Of a stretch of 64,000 bases of DNA, positions 1 to 9,600 are shown in pieces. The DNA comes from Rhodothermus marinus DSM 4252. Lineage in GTDB: Bacteria > Bacteroidota > Rhodothermia > Rhodothermales > Rhodothermaceae. The notes beneath the pieces were generated by a model. It worked only from the letters and a program-made list of their open reading frames with translations, searched no databases and had not been told where the DNA came from. The stretch's first letter is position 1, and every line of letters begins with the position of its first letter. Made by a program: the position numbers and the translations under genes. The DNA is taken from assembly GCF_000024845.1 (NCBI RefSeq), contig NC_013501.1, positions 2,026,874-2,090,873 of the forward strand. The letters run 5' to 3'.

Positions 1-157
1 CAAAATCGTACCGCTGGAGCGCCTGTTCGGCCTGCAACAGCAACGCCCGAACGCGAGGATCGACCAGCCGCCGCTCGGTCTGGCGGCTGCTGCAGGCACC
101 GCCCATCAGCATTACGCCGCTCAGCAGGACGTAAAAAATTGTGTGTTGGTAGTTCAT
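1..157 (-). CDS. Lipoprotein, N-terminal part only (cut by left edge)
   Basis: The reading frame starts at the ATG at 155-157 and stays open to the window edge, giving 52 residues. The start is a signal peptide with a lipobox ending in Gly-Gly-Ala-Cys (Cys22), so an exported lipoprotein is expected. The stretch after it (ARG/LEU/GLN/ALA-rich, helical) resembles the start of the neighbouring TPR lipoproteins, but too little is present to call TPR. The ATG overlaps the stop of the upstream TPR gene in an ATGA arrangement, which supports the start and indicates translational coupling in one operon. Confidence 0.7.
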   Translation of the reverse strand, partial: MNYQHTIFYVLLSGVMLMGGACSSRQTERRLVDPRVRALLLQAEQALQRYDF

Positions 158-1368
158 TGCAATCGGCTGAGATAGGCACGGGCTGCTTCATGCTCCGGAT
201 TCAGTCGCAGGGTACGCTGCCAGGCCTCACGGGCAGCCCCGGTATCGCCGAGCATTGCATAGACGACGCCCAGGTTGAACCAGCCCTCGGCAAAGCTCGA
301 GTCGGCCCGGACCAGCAGCTGCAATCCCTTCAGGGCACCGGTGGTATCCCCCATGGCCAGTTGCAGCGTGGCCAGATTGCTGAGCAGCGCCAGGTTGCCC
401 GGGGCAAGCGTCAGGGCGGTCTGCAGGGCCGTATAGGCCTGGTCCAGATAGCCGGCCTCCATCAGCAGGCGGGCATATGCCGACCAGGCGTCCGGGTCGT
501 CAGGTTGCAGTTCCGTGCGTCGGCGGGCGTGCAACAACCGCTCGGTCAACTGCTGCAGCGAGTCGGCCCGCGCCAGGTAGCGCTGCCCGGCTTCCGTACG
601 GCCGGTGGCGATCAACGCGCGTCCCAGGTTGTAGGCGGCGCCGTCGTGTCCGGGCCAGTGTTGCACCACAGTCTGCAGCAGTGGGATTGCCTCTGCAAAG
701 CGCCCCAACTGCACCAGCAGCGCACCTACCCGATAGCGGTAGTCCAGTCGTGCGGGCGCCAGTGTCATTGCCTGTTCTGCGTGGCGGAGCGCCTCTTCAT
801 ACCGGCCGGCACGTTCCAGCAGTCGACTCAACCCTGCATGGGCTTCGGCATAGGTCGAATCCAGTCGGAGCGCCTGCGCATAGGCCGCGCGGGCGCTGTC
901 GTCCCGGGCCAGTTGCTCATAGGCGCTGCCCATCTGCGCCCATACGGCGGCCAGCGTCTGCGGCGACGTCGGTACCTCTTCGGCCAGCTTCAGTTCATTC
1001 CGGTAGTAGCCGATGGCCTCGCGGTAGCGACGCGCCAGCGCCGCATTCTGCCCCAGGTTGAACCAGGCACCCGGATAGTGGGGCTGCCGTTCGAGCACCT
1101 GCCGAAAGGCAGCGGCGGCTGCTTCGTGACGCCGCTGCTGCATGTAAACCAGGCCGCGGACGAACAGCGCGTCCGGCCAGCCCGGGGCGTAGCGCTCCAC
1201 ACTGTCGGCCAGCGCCAGCGCGGGCGCCAGCCGCTGCGCTGCCAGCGCCTGCTGCATCTGGCGGAGAAAGAGCTCGGCCTGCGGAGGTAGTTGCGCCGAG
1301 TCCGGCGGATTCTGCCGGCAAGCTGTAAGCAGCAACAGGCCGAAAACCAGCCTCATACAACACTTCAT
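154..1368 (-). CDS. TPR-repeat lipoprotein
   Basis: The 404-residue product begins with a signal peptide and lipobox Leu-Thr-Ala-Cys (Cys17), so it should be lipid-anchored in the envelope. The rest is an almost continuous run of 34-residue helical TPR units, with recurring W/Y-N-L-G and A-x-x-x-Y patterns such as PGAWFNLGQNAALARRYREA near residues 98-117 and a last unit near 360-400. TPR arrays are protein-binding scaffolds. The gene overlaps the upstream UnbV gene and the downstream lipoprotein gene by ATGA junctions, so the three are likely co-translated. The specific partner is unknown; the UnbV propeller encoded next to it is the obvious candidate. Confidence 0.85.
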   Translation of the reverse strand: MKCCMRLVFGLLLLTACRQNPPDSAQLPPQAELFLRQMQQALAAQRLAPALALADSVERYAPGWPDALFVRGLVYMQQRRHEAAAAAFRQVLERQPHYPGAWFNLGQNAALARRYREAIGYYRNELKLAEEVPTSPQTLAAVWAQMGSAYEQLARDDSARAAYAQALRLDSTYAEAHAGLSRLLERAGRYEEALRHAEQAMTLAPARLDYRYRVGALLVQLGRFAEAIPLLQTVVQHWPGHDGAAYNLGRALIATGRTEAGQRYLARADSLQQLTERLLHARRRTELQPDDPDAWSAYARLLMEAGYLDQAYTALQTALTLAPGNLALLSNLATLQLAMGDTTGALKGLQLLVRADSSFAEGWFNLGVVYAMLGDTGAAREAWQRTLRLNPEHEAARAYLSRLQ

Positions 1369-3089
1369 GGCACAGCCGGTCGATCAGGTTGAGGAGATTG
1401 CCCTTCGATCAGCAGCCAGCGGCGATCGGCAGCCAGTCGTTCGAAGCGCTGCTGCAGACCGCTCGGCCACCATACCACCAGGGAATCGACCTGCGTATGC
1501 GGCCCCAGCCCCACCGTTACGATGTACTCCAGTTGCGAAAGGTAGCTGCTGCCGCCGTGCACACGCCGCTCCAGGCGACGACCACCTGCATAGAGAATCA
1601 GTTGTGTGCCCAGGGCGTCCCGATTGCTCTGCACGCCCCGGAGTGCCAGTTGGACAAAGTGCGGGGCGCCCGGCCGCCCCGGATCGGTCCGGTTGCGCCA
1701 GAGATGCACAGGCCCGCCGTTTTCGATGAGCAGCACATCCACATCGCCGTCCCGGTCATAGTCCGCATAGGCAGCTCCCCGTCCCAGCAGCGGCTTTGCC
1801 CAGACACCGACCGGCGGGTACTCCCGAAAGCGCTCTGCCCCTTCGTTCAGGAAAAGCTGCGGACGCTGCCGGAAGGTGACGCCATCCTGTACGCTGGCGA
1901 TGTCTTCCATGATGTGCCCGTTGCAGAGCAGCAGGTCCAGATCGCCGTCCAGGTCTGGATCGAAGAAAAACAACCCGAACGTCAGTGTCAGCAGCGTGGG
2001 CGAACCCATCCCTACCTGCGGGGCGCGATCGACGAACACACCGTTTCCCACGTACTGGTAGAATCCGGCCATTTCGCTGGAAAAGTTACCGATGGCGATC
2101 ACCGGAGTGGCATCAGGTCCGAAAAAGCCCACGTCGATCCCCATACCCGCCCGGGCGCGGCCGTTCGCGTCGAAGGCAATCCCGGCCACCATCCCGCGTT
2201 CGGTGAACGTACCGTCTCCGTTATTCACGAAGAGCAGGTCGCGCTGCGTGTCGTTGGCCACGACCAGATCGGGCCAGCCGTCGCGGTTGAAGTCCAGCTC
2301 GGCAACGCCCAGCGTCTTGCCGGGCATTCCGGCAAAGCCGGTCGCCTCGGTCATATCGCTGAAGGTGCCGTCGCCGTTGTTGTGAAAAAAGCGTCCGGAT
2401 AGGCCGTTGTACTGACGGGGTGTGCAGTAGTCTTTGTGGACGCCGTCGGAAGTGCAGAAAAGATCGGTTTCAGGCGTCCAGTCCACGTAATTGCCATAGA
2501 ACAGATCCAGCCAGCCATCGCGGTCGGCGTCAAAAAAGATGGCCGCCGTGCTCCAGCTGGTATCACCACGCAGACCGGCTTCACGACCGACTTCCCTGAA
2601 TCGTCCCCGTCCGTCATTCTGGAAAAGCAGGTTGGGCCCCAGCGCTGTCAGGAAAAGATCCGTATCGCCGTCGTTGTCGTAGTCGGCCGCGGCGATGCCC
2701 ATGCCGTAGGCGGTATAACGATCCAGACCGGCCTGCGTCGTCCAGGGCTCAAAGGTGCCATCGCCCCGGTTGCGATAGACGGTCAGTGCCGGAAGCGCGG
2801 GCCCGTGTCCGGGCCAGTGTGCACCGGTGACCAGAATGATATCGGTCCAGCCGTCACCGTCGAGATCGGCAAATCCCCCACCGCCCCCCAGACTTTCCGG
2901 CATCCATTTCTGCCCGAAGGCTCCGGTCTCGTGCCTGAAATCACCCAGACCGACCTCTGCCGTCACGTCTTCAAATACGAGCACTCCCGCTTCGGCCGGT
3001 TGTTCCGGGGTCTCTGGAGGTTGTGCCCCACAACCTGCAAGCAATCCGCCGATCAGCAGCCACCTGAGAGCCGTCCCCCTGCCCGTCAT
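1365..3089 (-). CDS. FG-GAP/VCBS beta-propeller lipoprotein with ASPIC/UnbV domain
   Basis: The 574-residue product has a signal peptide with lipobox Leu-Ala-Gly-Cys (Cys20). Six Ca-binding loops of the DxDxDGxxD type follow (DLDGDGWTD, DYDNDGDTD, DADRDGWLD, DFNRDGWPD, DPDLDGDLD, DYDRDGDVD), as in integrin-like FG-GAP propellers. The last ~100 residues fit the ASPIC/UnbV domain (GGSSYLSQLEYIVTVGLG and VDSLVVWWPSG). This is the CRTAC1/UnbV-like architecture; its biochemical role in bacteria is not established. It is the first gene after the terminator that ends the PorV-like gene, and is coupled by ATGA overlap to the TPR gene. Confidence 0.88.
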   Translation of the reverse strand: MTGRGTALRWLLIGGLLAGCGAQPPETPEQPAEAGVLVFEDVTAEVGLGDFRHETGAFGQKWMPESLGGGGGFADLDGDGWTDIILVTGAHWPGHGPALPALTVYRNRGDGTFEPWTTQAGLDRYTAYGMGIAAADYDNDGDTDLFLTALGPNLLFQNDGRGRFREVGREAGLRGDTSWSTAAIFFDADRDGWLDLFYGNYVDWTPETDLFCTSDGVHKDYCTPRQYNGLSGRFFHNNGDGTFSDMTEATGFAGMPGKTLGVAELDFNRDGWPDLVVANDTQRDLLFVNNGDGTFTERGMVAGIAFDANGRARAGMGIDVGFFGPDATPVIAIGNFSSEMAGFYQYVGNGVFVDRAPQVGMGSPTLLTLTFGLFFFDPDLDGDLDLLLCNGHIMEDIASVQDGVTFRQRPQLFLNEGAERFREYPPVGVWAKPLLGRGAAYADYDRDGDVDVLLIENGGPVHLWRNRTDPGRPGAPHFVQLALRGVQSNRDALGTQLILYAGGRRLERRVHGGSSYLSQLEYIVTVGLGPHTQVDSLVVWWPSGLQQRFERLAADRRWLLIEGQSPQPDRPAVP

Positions 3090-3108
3090 CGATCCACGAC
3101 GTCTTTGG

Positions 3109-3145
3109 AAAAAAGCGGTCTGCCCACCTGGAGTGGACAGACCGC
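3109..3145 (-). terminator. Rho-independent terminator after the copy A PorV-like gene
   Basis: Arms at 3115-3126 and 3134-3145 pair over 12 bp with one G-U wobble and a 7-nt loop. On the minus strand the stem is followed by a run of six T (3109-3114 on the plus strand reads as A). It separates the receptor/FnIII/PorV unit from the UnbV/TPR unit. Confidence 0.85.
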
Positions 3146-3179
3146 GCCATGTGACCGTTACAATTTAAATTGTTCTGCT

Positions 3180-4232
3180 TCAGAACGAAAGTTGAATGCC
3201 CAGACGATTTACGTTGTCGAAGGTGTCGAACGCCGTGTAGGCATAGTTAAACATGAAGCCCACCGAGCCGAAGCGCTGCTGGATCCCCACGCCCAGGCTG
3301 GCTCCTTCCACGTCGGACGGATAGATGTAACCGGCCCGGAGCGCCAGCGTGTTCATCAACACATATTCGGCGCCGATGTGCAGCCGTTCGTCGAAGTCAC
3401 GCGGTCGCTCGGCATCGATGGCCACCAGGAGCTTGTGCATGTTGGGATCCTGGTTGGTCAGATCGAGCAGGTTCATGGCCACCCCGATCCGGAAGGTCAG
3501 CGGGGGTTCGAAGTTCTCCTGCTCGTACTTCAACTCCCGCGAAAAATTGCGGGCGCTGGCGGCAAACGTCAGACTCCGGAACCCCGTGTGATAGATCACG
3601 CCGAAATCAAACGCGATCGTGCTTTTGTTGTAATCTTTGCTGATCAGGTCGCCGCCATCGCCGAAGGCGACCGGGAAGGTGCCCAGATCCTGGCGGACGT
3701 ATTTAACCTGTCCGCCCACGGCGAAGCGGTCGCTCAATGCCCGGGCGTATCCGAAGCCCACGGCCAGCGCGGTAGGACTATAGGTACCGATGTCCTCGTA
3801 ACCGCTCTCGTTGTCGGCCCGGATCGTGCCAAGGAATTCGCCATAGTCGACGGCTACCACCGACACGCCGAAGACCCCATAGATCCCACCGCTCGGACTG
3901 AAGGCCAGCGTTCCGCCGTTGTAGCGAATGTCGGCGATCCACTGGGCCTGCATCAGTGCCAGATGGAAGCGGTCGGTCATCTGGGCCATCGTAGCCGGAT
4001 TGTAGAGCAGGGCCAGCGACGTGTTCAGGGTCTGCGCCGTCGCCGCCGATCCCATGGCCGCCAGGCGGGGATCGAGCGACATGCTCAGAAACTTCAGCCC
4101 TGTCTGGGCGCGCTTTTCAAGCTTTACCTGCTGAAATCCGCTTTCTCCGATCTGCTGGGCATCGGCACGGGGCGCCAGCCAGAGCAACATCAGCAGCAGG
4201 CCCCATTGCCAGCGTGGTAGACGCATCTTCAT
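3180..4232 (-). CDS. PorV/PorQ-family outer-membrane beta-barrel protein (copy A)
   Basis: The 350-residue product starts with a basic n-region and hydrophobic core ending in ADAQ, a typical signal peptide. It then shows the family features: LDPRLAAMGSAATA near residue 55, a LLYNPATMA motif, alternating barrel-like strands and a C-terminal Phe (LGIQLSF). PorV in Porphyromonas is the outer-membrane shuttle of the type IX secretion system; homologues elsewhere are of uncertain role. I chose the ATG at 4232 since earlier ones at 4241 and 4265 add residues that do not fit a signal peptide, and none has a clear ribosome site. It follows the CTD-bearing protein gene, whose product may be its cargo. 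A close paralogue lies at 19573-20607. Confidence 0.8.
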   Translation of the reverse strand: MKMRLPRWQWGLLLMLLWLAPRADAQQIGESGFQQVKLEKRAQTGLKFLSMSLDPRLAAMGSAATAQTLNTSLALLYNPATMAQMTDRFHLALMQAQWIADIRYNGGTLAFSPSGGIYGVFGVSVVAVDYGEFLGTIRADNESGYEDIGTYSPTALAVGFGYARALSDRFAVGGQVKYVRQDLGTFPVAFGDGGDLISKDYNKSTIAFDFGVIYHTGFRSLTFAASARNFSRELKYEQENFEPPLTFRIGVAMNLLDLTNQDPNMHKLLVAIDAERPRDFDERLHIGAEYVLMNTLALRAGYIYPSDVEGASLGVGIQQRFGSVGFMFNYAYTAFDTFDNVNRLGIQLSF

Positions 4233-4283
4233 AGGAATCATCGGTTTGAATTCGTTCCAGAACATCCCTTGGCGAATCTGTAA

Positions 4284-4314
4284 GCGGGGAGGCGGGCGCG
4301 ATCCGCCTCCCCGC
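4284..4314 (-). other. GC-rich stem-loop between FnIII-CTD and PorV-like genes
   Basis: Perfect 12-bp arms (4284-4295 and 4303-4314) with a 7-nt loop. There is no T-tract on the minus-strand side, so it is not a standard terminator. An attenuating or mRNA-stabilising hairpin that sets the ratio of the two products is possible. I see no equivalent at the same junction in copy B. Confidence 0.6.
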
Positions 4315-4320
4315 CACGGT

Positions 4321-6591
4321 TCATCGAATGACGACGAACTTGCGGATCAACTGCTGTCCGGTCGTGTGGTCTTTGATCACGGCGATGTAAATACCGCTGG
4401 AGACCACCTGCCGGGCGTCCGTGGTCAGGTCCCAGTATTCGTCACCGCTGCCGTCGGTGTGCTCGATTCGTTTCACCAGTTCGCCCAGTTCCGTGTAGAT
4501 CTCAATCGTGCACTGACCGGGGATGTCCAGGAAGCCCAGCTTATCCTGCTGGTCCGGCCAGCGCAGGTTCTGGTCGGCCGCGATGATGTAGGGATTCGGG
4601 ACGACCCGGGCTTTGAAGATGGTCTCACCCGGCGGCCGCTTGAGGATGGCCGGGTCGTAGGTCTGGGCATAGTACCGACTGCTGCGCAGCGGTCGCCCAT
4701 CGGGCGTACCGTTGATCGCCAGCGGGTCGATCGGCGTGGGCTCGCCGACGGCCTGGAGGTAGTAGTAGTAGGCTACGCCACGCGACACGTCGGTATCTTC
4801 ATAGCGGGTCGCGTTGGGCGGGAGTTTGGCGATCAGCTTGTAAGCCGTCGTCGAATCCGGAGCAGGAATCCCGTCATAGCGGTTCTGCGCCCGGTAGAGC
4901 TCCCAGCCGCCCGGCGGCTCCTCGCCGGGATAGGGTTCCCATTCAATTGTGATCTTATCAACTCCGGAGGTTACCTCGAAGCGACGTGGCGGCATGGGCG
5001 GCCGGATGACATTGAAACCGTTGGCGTAGACGGCCCGGGCCCGTTCTATCATCTGGAAGAGCGAGTCGCGGGCGGTCATGACCCATTCGTTCTTGGTCAT
5101 GCCGATGCAGCCTTCCTCGCCTTCGTTGCAGCGCTGATTCGTTTCGGGATTCCACCAGAAGATGGCCTGATCGGCTGCATCGACGCCGTTGGCCAGCACC
5201 TGCCGTTTGTACCACTTACCCAGTTCCAGGCTGAGTTCATCGCTCAGACCGGCGACCCCCTCGACCAGCACCACCCGCACTTCCTGGCCGGGCGCCATAT
5301 CAAAGGGGCCGAAGCTGTAGGCATAGCTCCAGCTGTTATAGCCAATACGCGGATCGCTCTTCTGTGCGGCAAAGTGCTTGACGAAGTCGACCTGCACATT
5401 GGGATCCGGCGGTGGCCAGGCGCAGAAGGCCTGCGAGGGAATGGTGCGGAGGCCCGTCCAGGTGCAGCCCGTGGTGCTGTACTGCCGCACCGGTGCGCCC
5501 TGCTCGATCCACTGCCGCTCCAGCTGCATGGCCTGGACGTTGTTGTGGTTGTTGCTTCCGGTCAGGTCGCCATCGTCCGAGTCGAGGTAGGTCATCACCC
5601 GGGGCTGGGTCGGATCATCCGGAAGCACGGTACCGGGGTCGTGCGGCTGGCCGTCGGCATGGAGCACAAAGGTGCCCACCATCGCCGCACCGCCCAGTCG
5701 GCCTACGGTATCCACATCAAGCGTGTACCACCAGCCGACCGTGTTTTCCCACATGGGGTTGCCGATCGTGTTGAAGCGCGTCTGTTCGGGGATGTAGCCC
5801 AGCCAGGAGAAATGGCCCCGCCAGGTTTCATCCAGACCGTAGTCCTGGTAGCCGTCGCCGACGGCGTCCGTCATCACGTAGCCGCCCCAGGCTGTGGCAT
5901 TGGCACTACCGCCCCAGGAGCCTGCCGGCGCGTTGATCTTCGGACGACGAATGATCGTGATGTACACGTCTTCCAGCGACTGGTCTGGCAACTCGATCTC
6001 GTCGTCGCCATCTACGTTACCGGTGTTGATAAAAGAGTACTCCACGATGTGATAGTCGTCATGGAACTCATTGCTGAGCTGATAGGCTTTCTGGATCATT
6101 GTAATGCCGACCGACGTGTTCACCTCGTTATAGACCATGCGGTCGGCCTTCAGCTCAGGATCCACCTCGTCCAGCGGCGCCGGGCGGCGGAATGATTCGA
6201 GTCCGTCCACCAGCACCAGCGGAGCCTCGAAACGTCCGATCAGACTTATGTTGCGTTCAAAGAACTCACCAATGCCCTCGGTACGGGGACCAATGTGCGA
6301 AACCCGCACCGGAAAATGGGTCCCTTCTTCGCTGGTGAAGTTCTTGACGCTGATCCACAGCGCCTGGCCGTGCATGTAGGACACCTGCGGGCGGATGCCC
6401 GGCCACTGGAACATCACCTCGTCATAGGTTTCGGGCTGGGCACCCCCGCCCACATAGCGGTGCTGGAAGTCGCCTACCGACAGCCAGCGCATGTTCCACT
6501 GCGCTCGGCCGTCGCGGGCCAGCCCGGCGCCCAGCAGCAGCGCCAGGACCAGACCGGTCGTCTGTACCGTTAACCGACGAACCACTTTCAT
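4321..6591 (-). CDS. Exported protein with FnIII and FlgD/type-IX-like C-terminal domain (copy A)
   Basis: The 756-residue product has a signal peptide (start taken at MKVVRRL; the longer frame to 6615 adds eight residues). The middle is a large unrecognised region rich in aromatic residues and Gly. A fibronectin-type-III-like module lies near residues 550-640 (PRRFEVTSGVDKITIEWEPY). The last ~85 residues (VVPNPYI, IEIYTELGELV, DEYWDLTTDARQVVSSGIYI, ending FVVIR) match the FlgD Ig-like / T9SS type A sorting fold. Surface exposure or secretion is therefore inferred. It sits between a TonB receptor and a PorV-like barrel in one transcription unit. Its homologue is at 20648-22852. The ligand or enzymatic role is unknown. 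Confidence 0.75.
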   Translation of the reverse strand: MKVVRRLTVQTTGLVLALLLGAGLARDGRAQWNMRWLSVGDFQHRYVGGGAQPETYDEVMFQWPGIRPQVSYMHGQALWISVKNFTSEEGTHFPVRVSHIGPRTEGIGEFFERNISLIGRFEAPLVLVDGLESFRRPAPLDEVDPELKADRMVYNEVNTSVGITMIQKAYQLSNEFHDDYHIVEYSFINTGNVDGDDEIELPDQSLEDVYITIIRRPKINAPAGSWGGSANATAWGGYVMTDAVGDGYQDYGLDETWRGHFSWLGYIPEQTRFNTIGNPMWENTVGWWYTLDVDTVGRLGGAAMVGTFVLHADGQPHDPGTVLPDDPTQPRVMTYLDSDDGDLTGSNNHNNVQAMQLERQWIEQGAPVRQYSTTGCTWTGLRTIPSQAFCAWPPPDPNVQVDFVKHFAAQKSDPRIGYNSWSYAYSFGPFDMAPGQEVRVVLVEGVAGLSDELSLELGKWYKRQVLANGVDAADQAIFWWNPETNQRCNEGEEGCIGMTKNEWVMTARDSLFQMIERARAVYANGFNVIRPPMPPRRFEVTSGVDKITIEWEPYPGEEPPGGWELYRAQNRYDGIPAPDSTTAYKLIAKLPPNATRYEDTDVSRGVAYYYYLQAVGEPTPIDPLAINGTPDGRPLRSSRYYAQTYDPAILKRPPGETIFKARVVPNPYIIAADQNLRWPDQQDKLGFLDIPGQCTIEIYTELGELVKRIEHTDGSGDEYWDLTTDARQVVSSGIYIAVIKDHTTGQQLIRKFVVIR

Positions 6592-6653
6592 ATGCCAATC
6601 TCCCTGACTTGCCATGGTTGAAAATCTTCTGCAGTGCCTGGTTGTGACGTCTG

Positions 6654-9600
6654 TCAGAATGTGAGCCGCACGCCGAAGTAGACATCGCGTGGATTCAGGA
6701 AGGCCAGGTACGTCTCATCGGGGTTGTCGATGTAGGCCTTGTTCTTGAGCACGTAGTCCACGCGTTTCGGGTCGGCGGGCTGCCACTGGCCGTTCGTATA
6801 GGTCATATACTGGCCGGTTGCCTTATCCCAGTAGAGGACATCGGGTATCGGCTCCGTCACCTGGTTGATGTCTACCACCGCATAGATCGGGTCGTAGGGT
6901 ATGCCCGGCTTCCGGAAATCACCCGGCTTGTCGTTGCCCGGCACCCAGACGTAGCCCGGATCGAACTCCTCGCCGAAGATGTCGCCTGGCAGGTGCAACG
7001 AGCGGAAGTAGTTCAGCATGTCGTTGGGTCCCTCAAACGGCGACGCGTTGCTCCAGTACATGCGCTTCAAATTGAGCACGTTGGTTACGTCCACGAAGAA
7101 CTGGAGCCGTCCTGCCGACGTCTCGAAGTTTTTGCTGAGGCGAAGGTCCAGGTTGTAGTAGTCCTTCCAGCTTGTATTGAAGGCAATCTCCGGATCGTTG
7201 CCCGGGCCGAAGGTGAAAGATTGCCCGTTCCAGGTGCCTTTGGCGCCGGCGCGCCACTCGCCCAGCAGGTTGAGGCGCCAGTCGCCCAGCAGTAGCCCGT
7301 AATCTCTGGGTACGATGATTTCCAGGTTGAACCGGGCGAACGGCTCCGGTACCGGCGCCCAGGGATAGTGGTCCGTCGTGGTCGTCAGGTATTGCCGGAA
7401 TTCGGCCCGGTTTTCGTTGATCTGTCCGAAGCCGAAGTTGCCGAACTTCCGCGCCAGGTACGTGTAGTTCACGAAGCCGCGAATCCAGCGCCCCCGGTTC
7501 TTTTCGAGCGTCAGCTCGAAGCCACGCACGTCGCCATAATTGAGCGGCTCTACGCGGAAGTAATCCACGGCATCGTCCACACTGATGTATTCGACCTCAC
7601 GCGCCTGGTAATGCATGTCGCGGTAGAAGCCCGCCAGCCGCAGCAGGAACTGGTTACCGATGTTCTGTTCGAAGCCCAGCTCGTAGGCAATCGTGCGCGG
7701 CAGCGGCACGTTCGGGTTACCGATGCTGAAAATCGCTCCGTTCGAGATGTACTCGACACGGAACAGGTCCTGCGGCGTGAGCATCTGGCGGAAGTGACCG
7801 TAGTTGAAGTACAGCTTGCTGTTGTCGGTGATCGGGAACGAAACGCCCAGGCGCGGGCTCACCGTGAGCTGTTTCTTCACCGGCTTGCGCGAAAGGGCCT
7901 GGTCGATGCCCCGAATGCCCACGCTTGCCGAGAGCGCCCGGTCGAAAGCCGTATAGTCGTACCACTTACCGCTGGGGTTGAAGTAATCGAAGCGCACGCC
8001 CAGGTTGGCGATCATGCCCTTGAACTCCAGCTTAGCCTGCGCATAGTAGGCCGCCTGCACGGGCGTGCGGTCCCAGCGGAACTTCTCGTTTTCGTGGTGC
8101 GGGTTGGCCGGGTCGTAGACGCCGTGCCGGATGTGGTAGTCACTGAAGATGTATTCCAGCCCCGTCTTGACCTGCAGCACGCGGTTAACCTGACTGGTCA
8201 GGTCCACACGAGCGGCATAGCGTACGATGTTCGAACTGTCGCGCGCCGAACCGGCCTGCGACCCGAGCAACCCGAAGGGTGTCGGGGTTGGCGCGTTTTC
8301 ATAGGATTGCTTGTAGCCCATGGGCGCTTCCGACATGCCCAGCTCCCCTTCGGCACACTGGCCGTTCACCGGGTCGGTGTAGGTGCCATCCCGACGGATA
8401 CACACGACAATCTCGCTCGGCCCGGTGATGCCGCCCTTACGCGGACGCGGCATGAAGGTGAAGTAGTCCGACTCGATGCGCTGCAGTTGCACTTCGTAGA
8501 ACGTGGCCGGACTCAGCGCATGCGTCAGCTTGGCCCCGATCATCGACTGGGTGATGTTCGTGGGACTGAAGCCCCAGTCGCCAAACAGCGCCATGTTGAT
8601 GTTGAAACCAATGTTCATCTGGACCGGCAGGAGATCTTCCCGGTTGTCCCAGGGATACCGGGGCATCTCACCGGTCAGGATGGTACCGCGCCCGTCGCGA
8701 TGCGCTGCATGCCCCTTCTGCTTCCGGTAAAGCCCGTCGATGGTCAACTTCACGCCACTGGCCACGTCCGAGACCAGCTTCCCCTGGAAAATGCGATCCT
8801 GATAGGCCGGCCGCTGCTCCGGAAACATCAGCGCCGTCTGCACCTGACGATAGGACGCCGTAAAGCGCAGATTGCCCAGATAGCGGCTGACCAGCGGCAC
8901 CGGTCCGCCGATGGTGCCGTCCAGTTCATAATTCGGTTCGCGAATGGTGAAATCCTTCCGAACCAGCCACTTGTAGGCCGAATACAGCTGCTCGGGCGTC
9001 CAGGGCGTTCCCTGCGCCAGGTTATCCCAGCCCTGATGATCCGGGTACTGCTCTTGCATCCACCTCGGCCAGACACTCGTGCCACAATAGGCTACGCCGC
9101 GAGCGCACCCCTCCAGCGGCGTGGTATCAAGGAAGGGCTTGATATAATAGGCCTCCATGTCGTTGGGCAGGGGGCCGAAGTAGGGCCGTGACGGGGTGGA
9201 ATACCGCATCAGGATGTCGCCGAAGTAGCGCTCGGTCGACGGCTCTTTCGTCACCACGTTGATCAGACCGCTCCGCACGTTGCCATACTCCGCATTGAAG
9301 CCGCCGGTCTGAACCTGCACCGCCTCGATGGCCGTAAAGCTGACCCCCAGAATCGGCGTGTTGCCACGGGGGTCGGCCAGCGTCAGCCCGTCCACGGCAA
9401 AGGCCACCTGATCGCCGCCAGCGCCACGGATCGTCAGCCCCGGCTCAAACCCCGCCTGCAGGCTGATCACGTCGGCCACGCTGACCACCGGCAGGTTCTC
9501 CACCTGCTCGGCCCGGATGTTGGCGATCGAGGCCGACACGTCCGGCTTCACCACCGGCTCCTCGGCCACCACGACCACCTCCTCCAGACCGACCGCCTGC

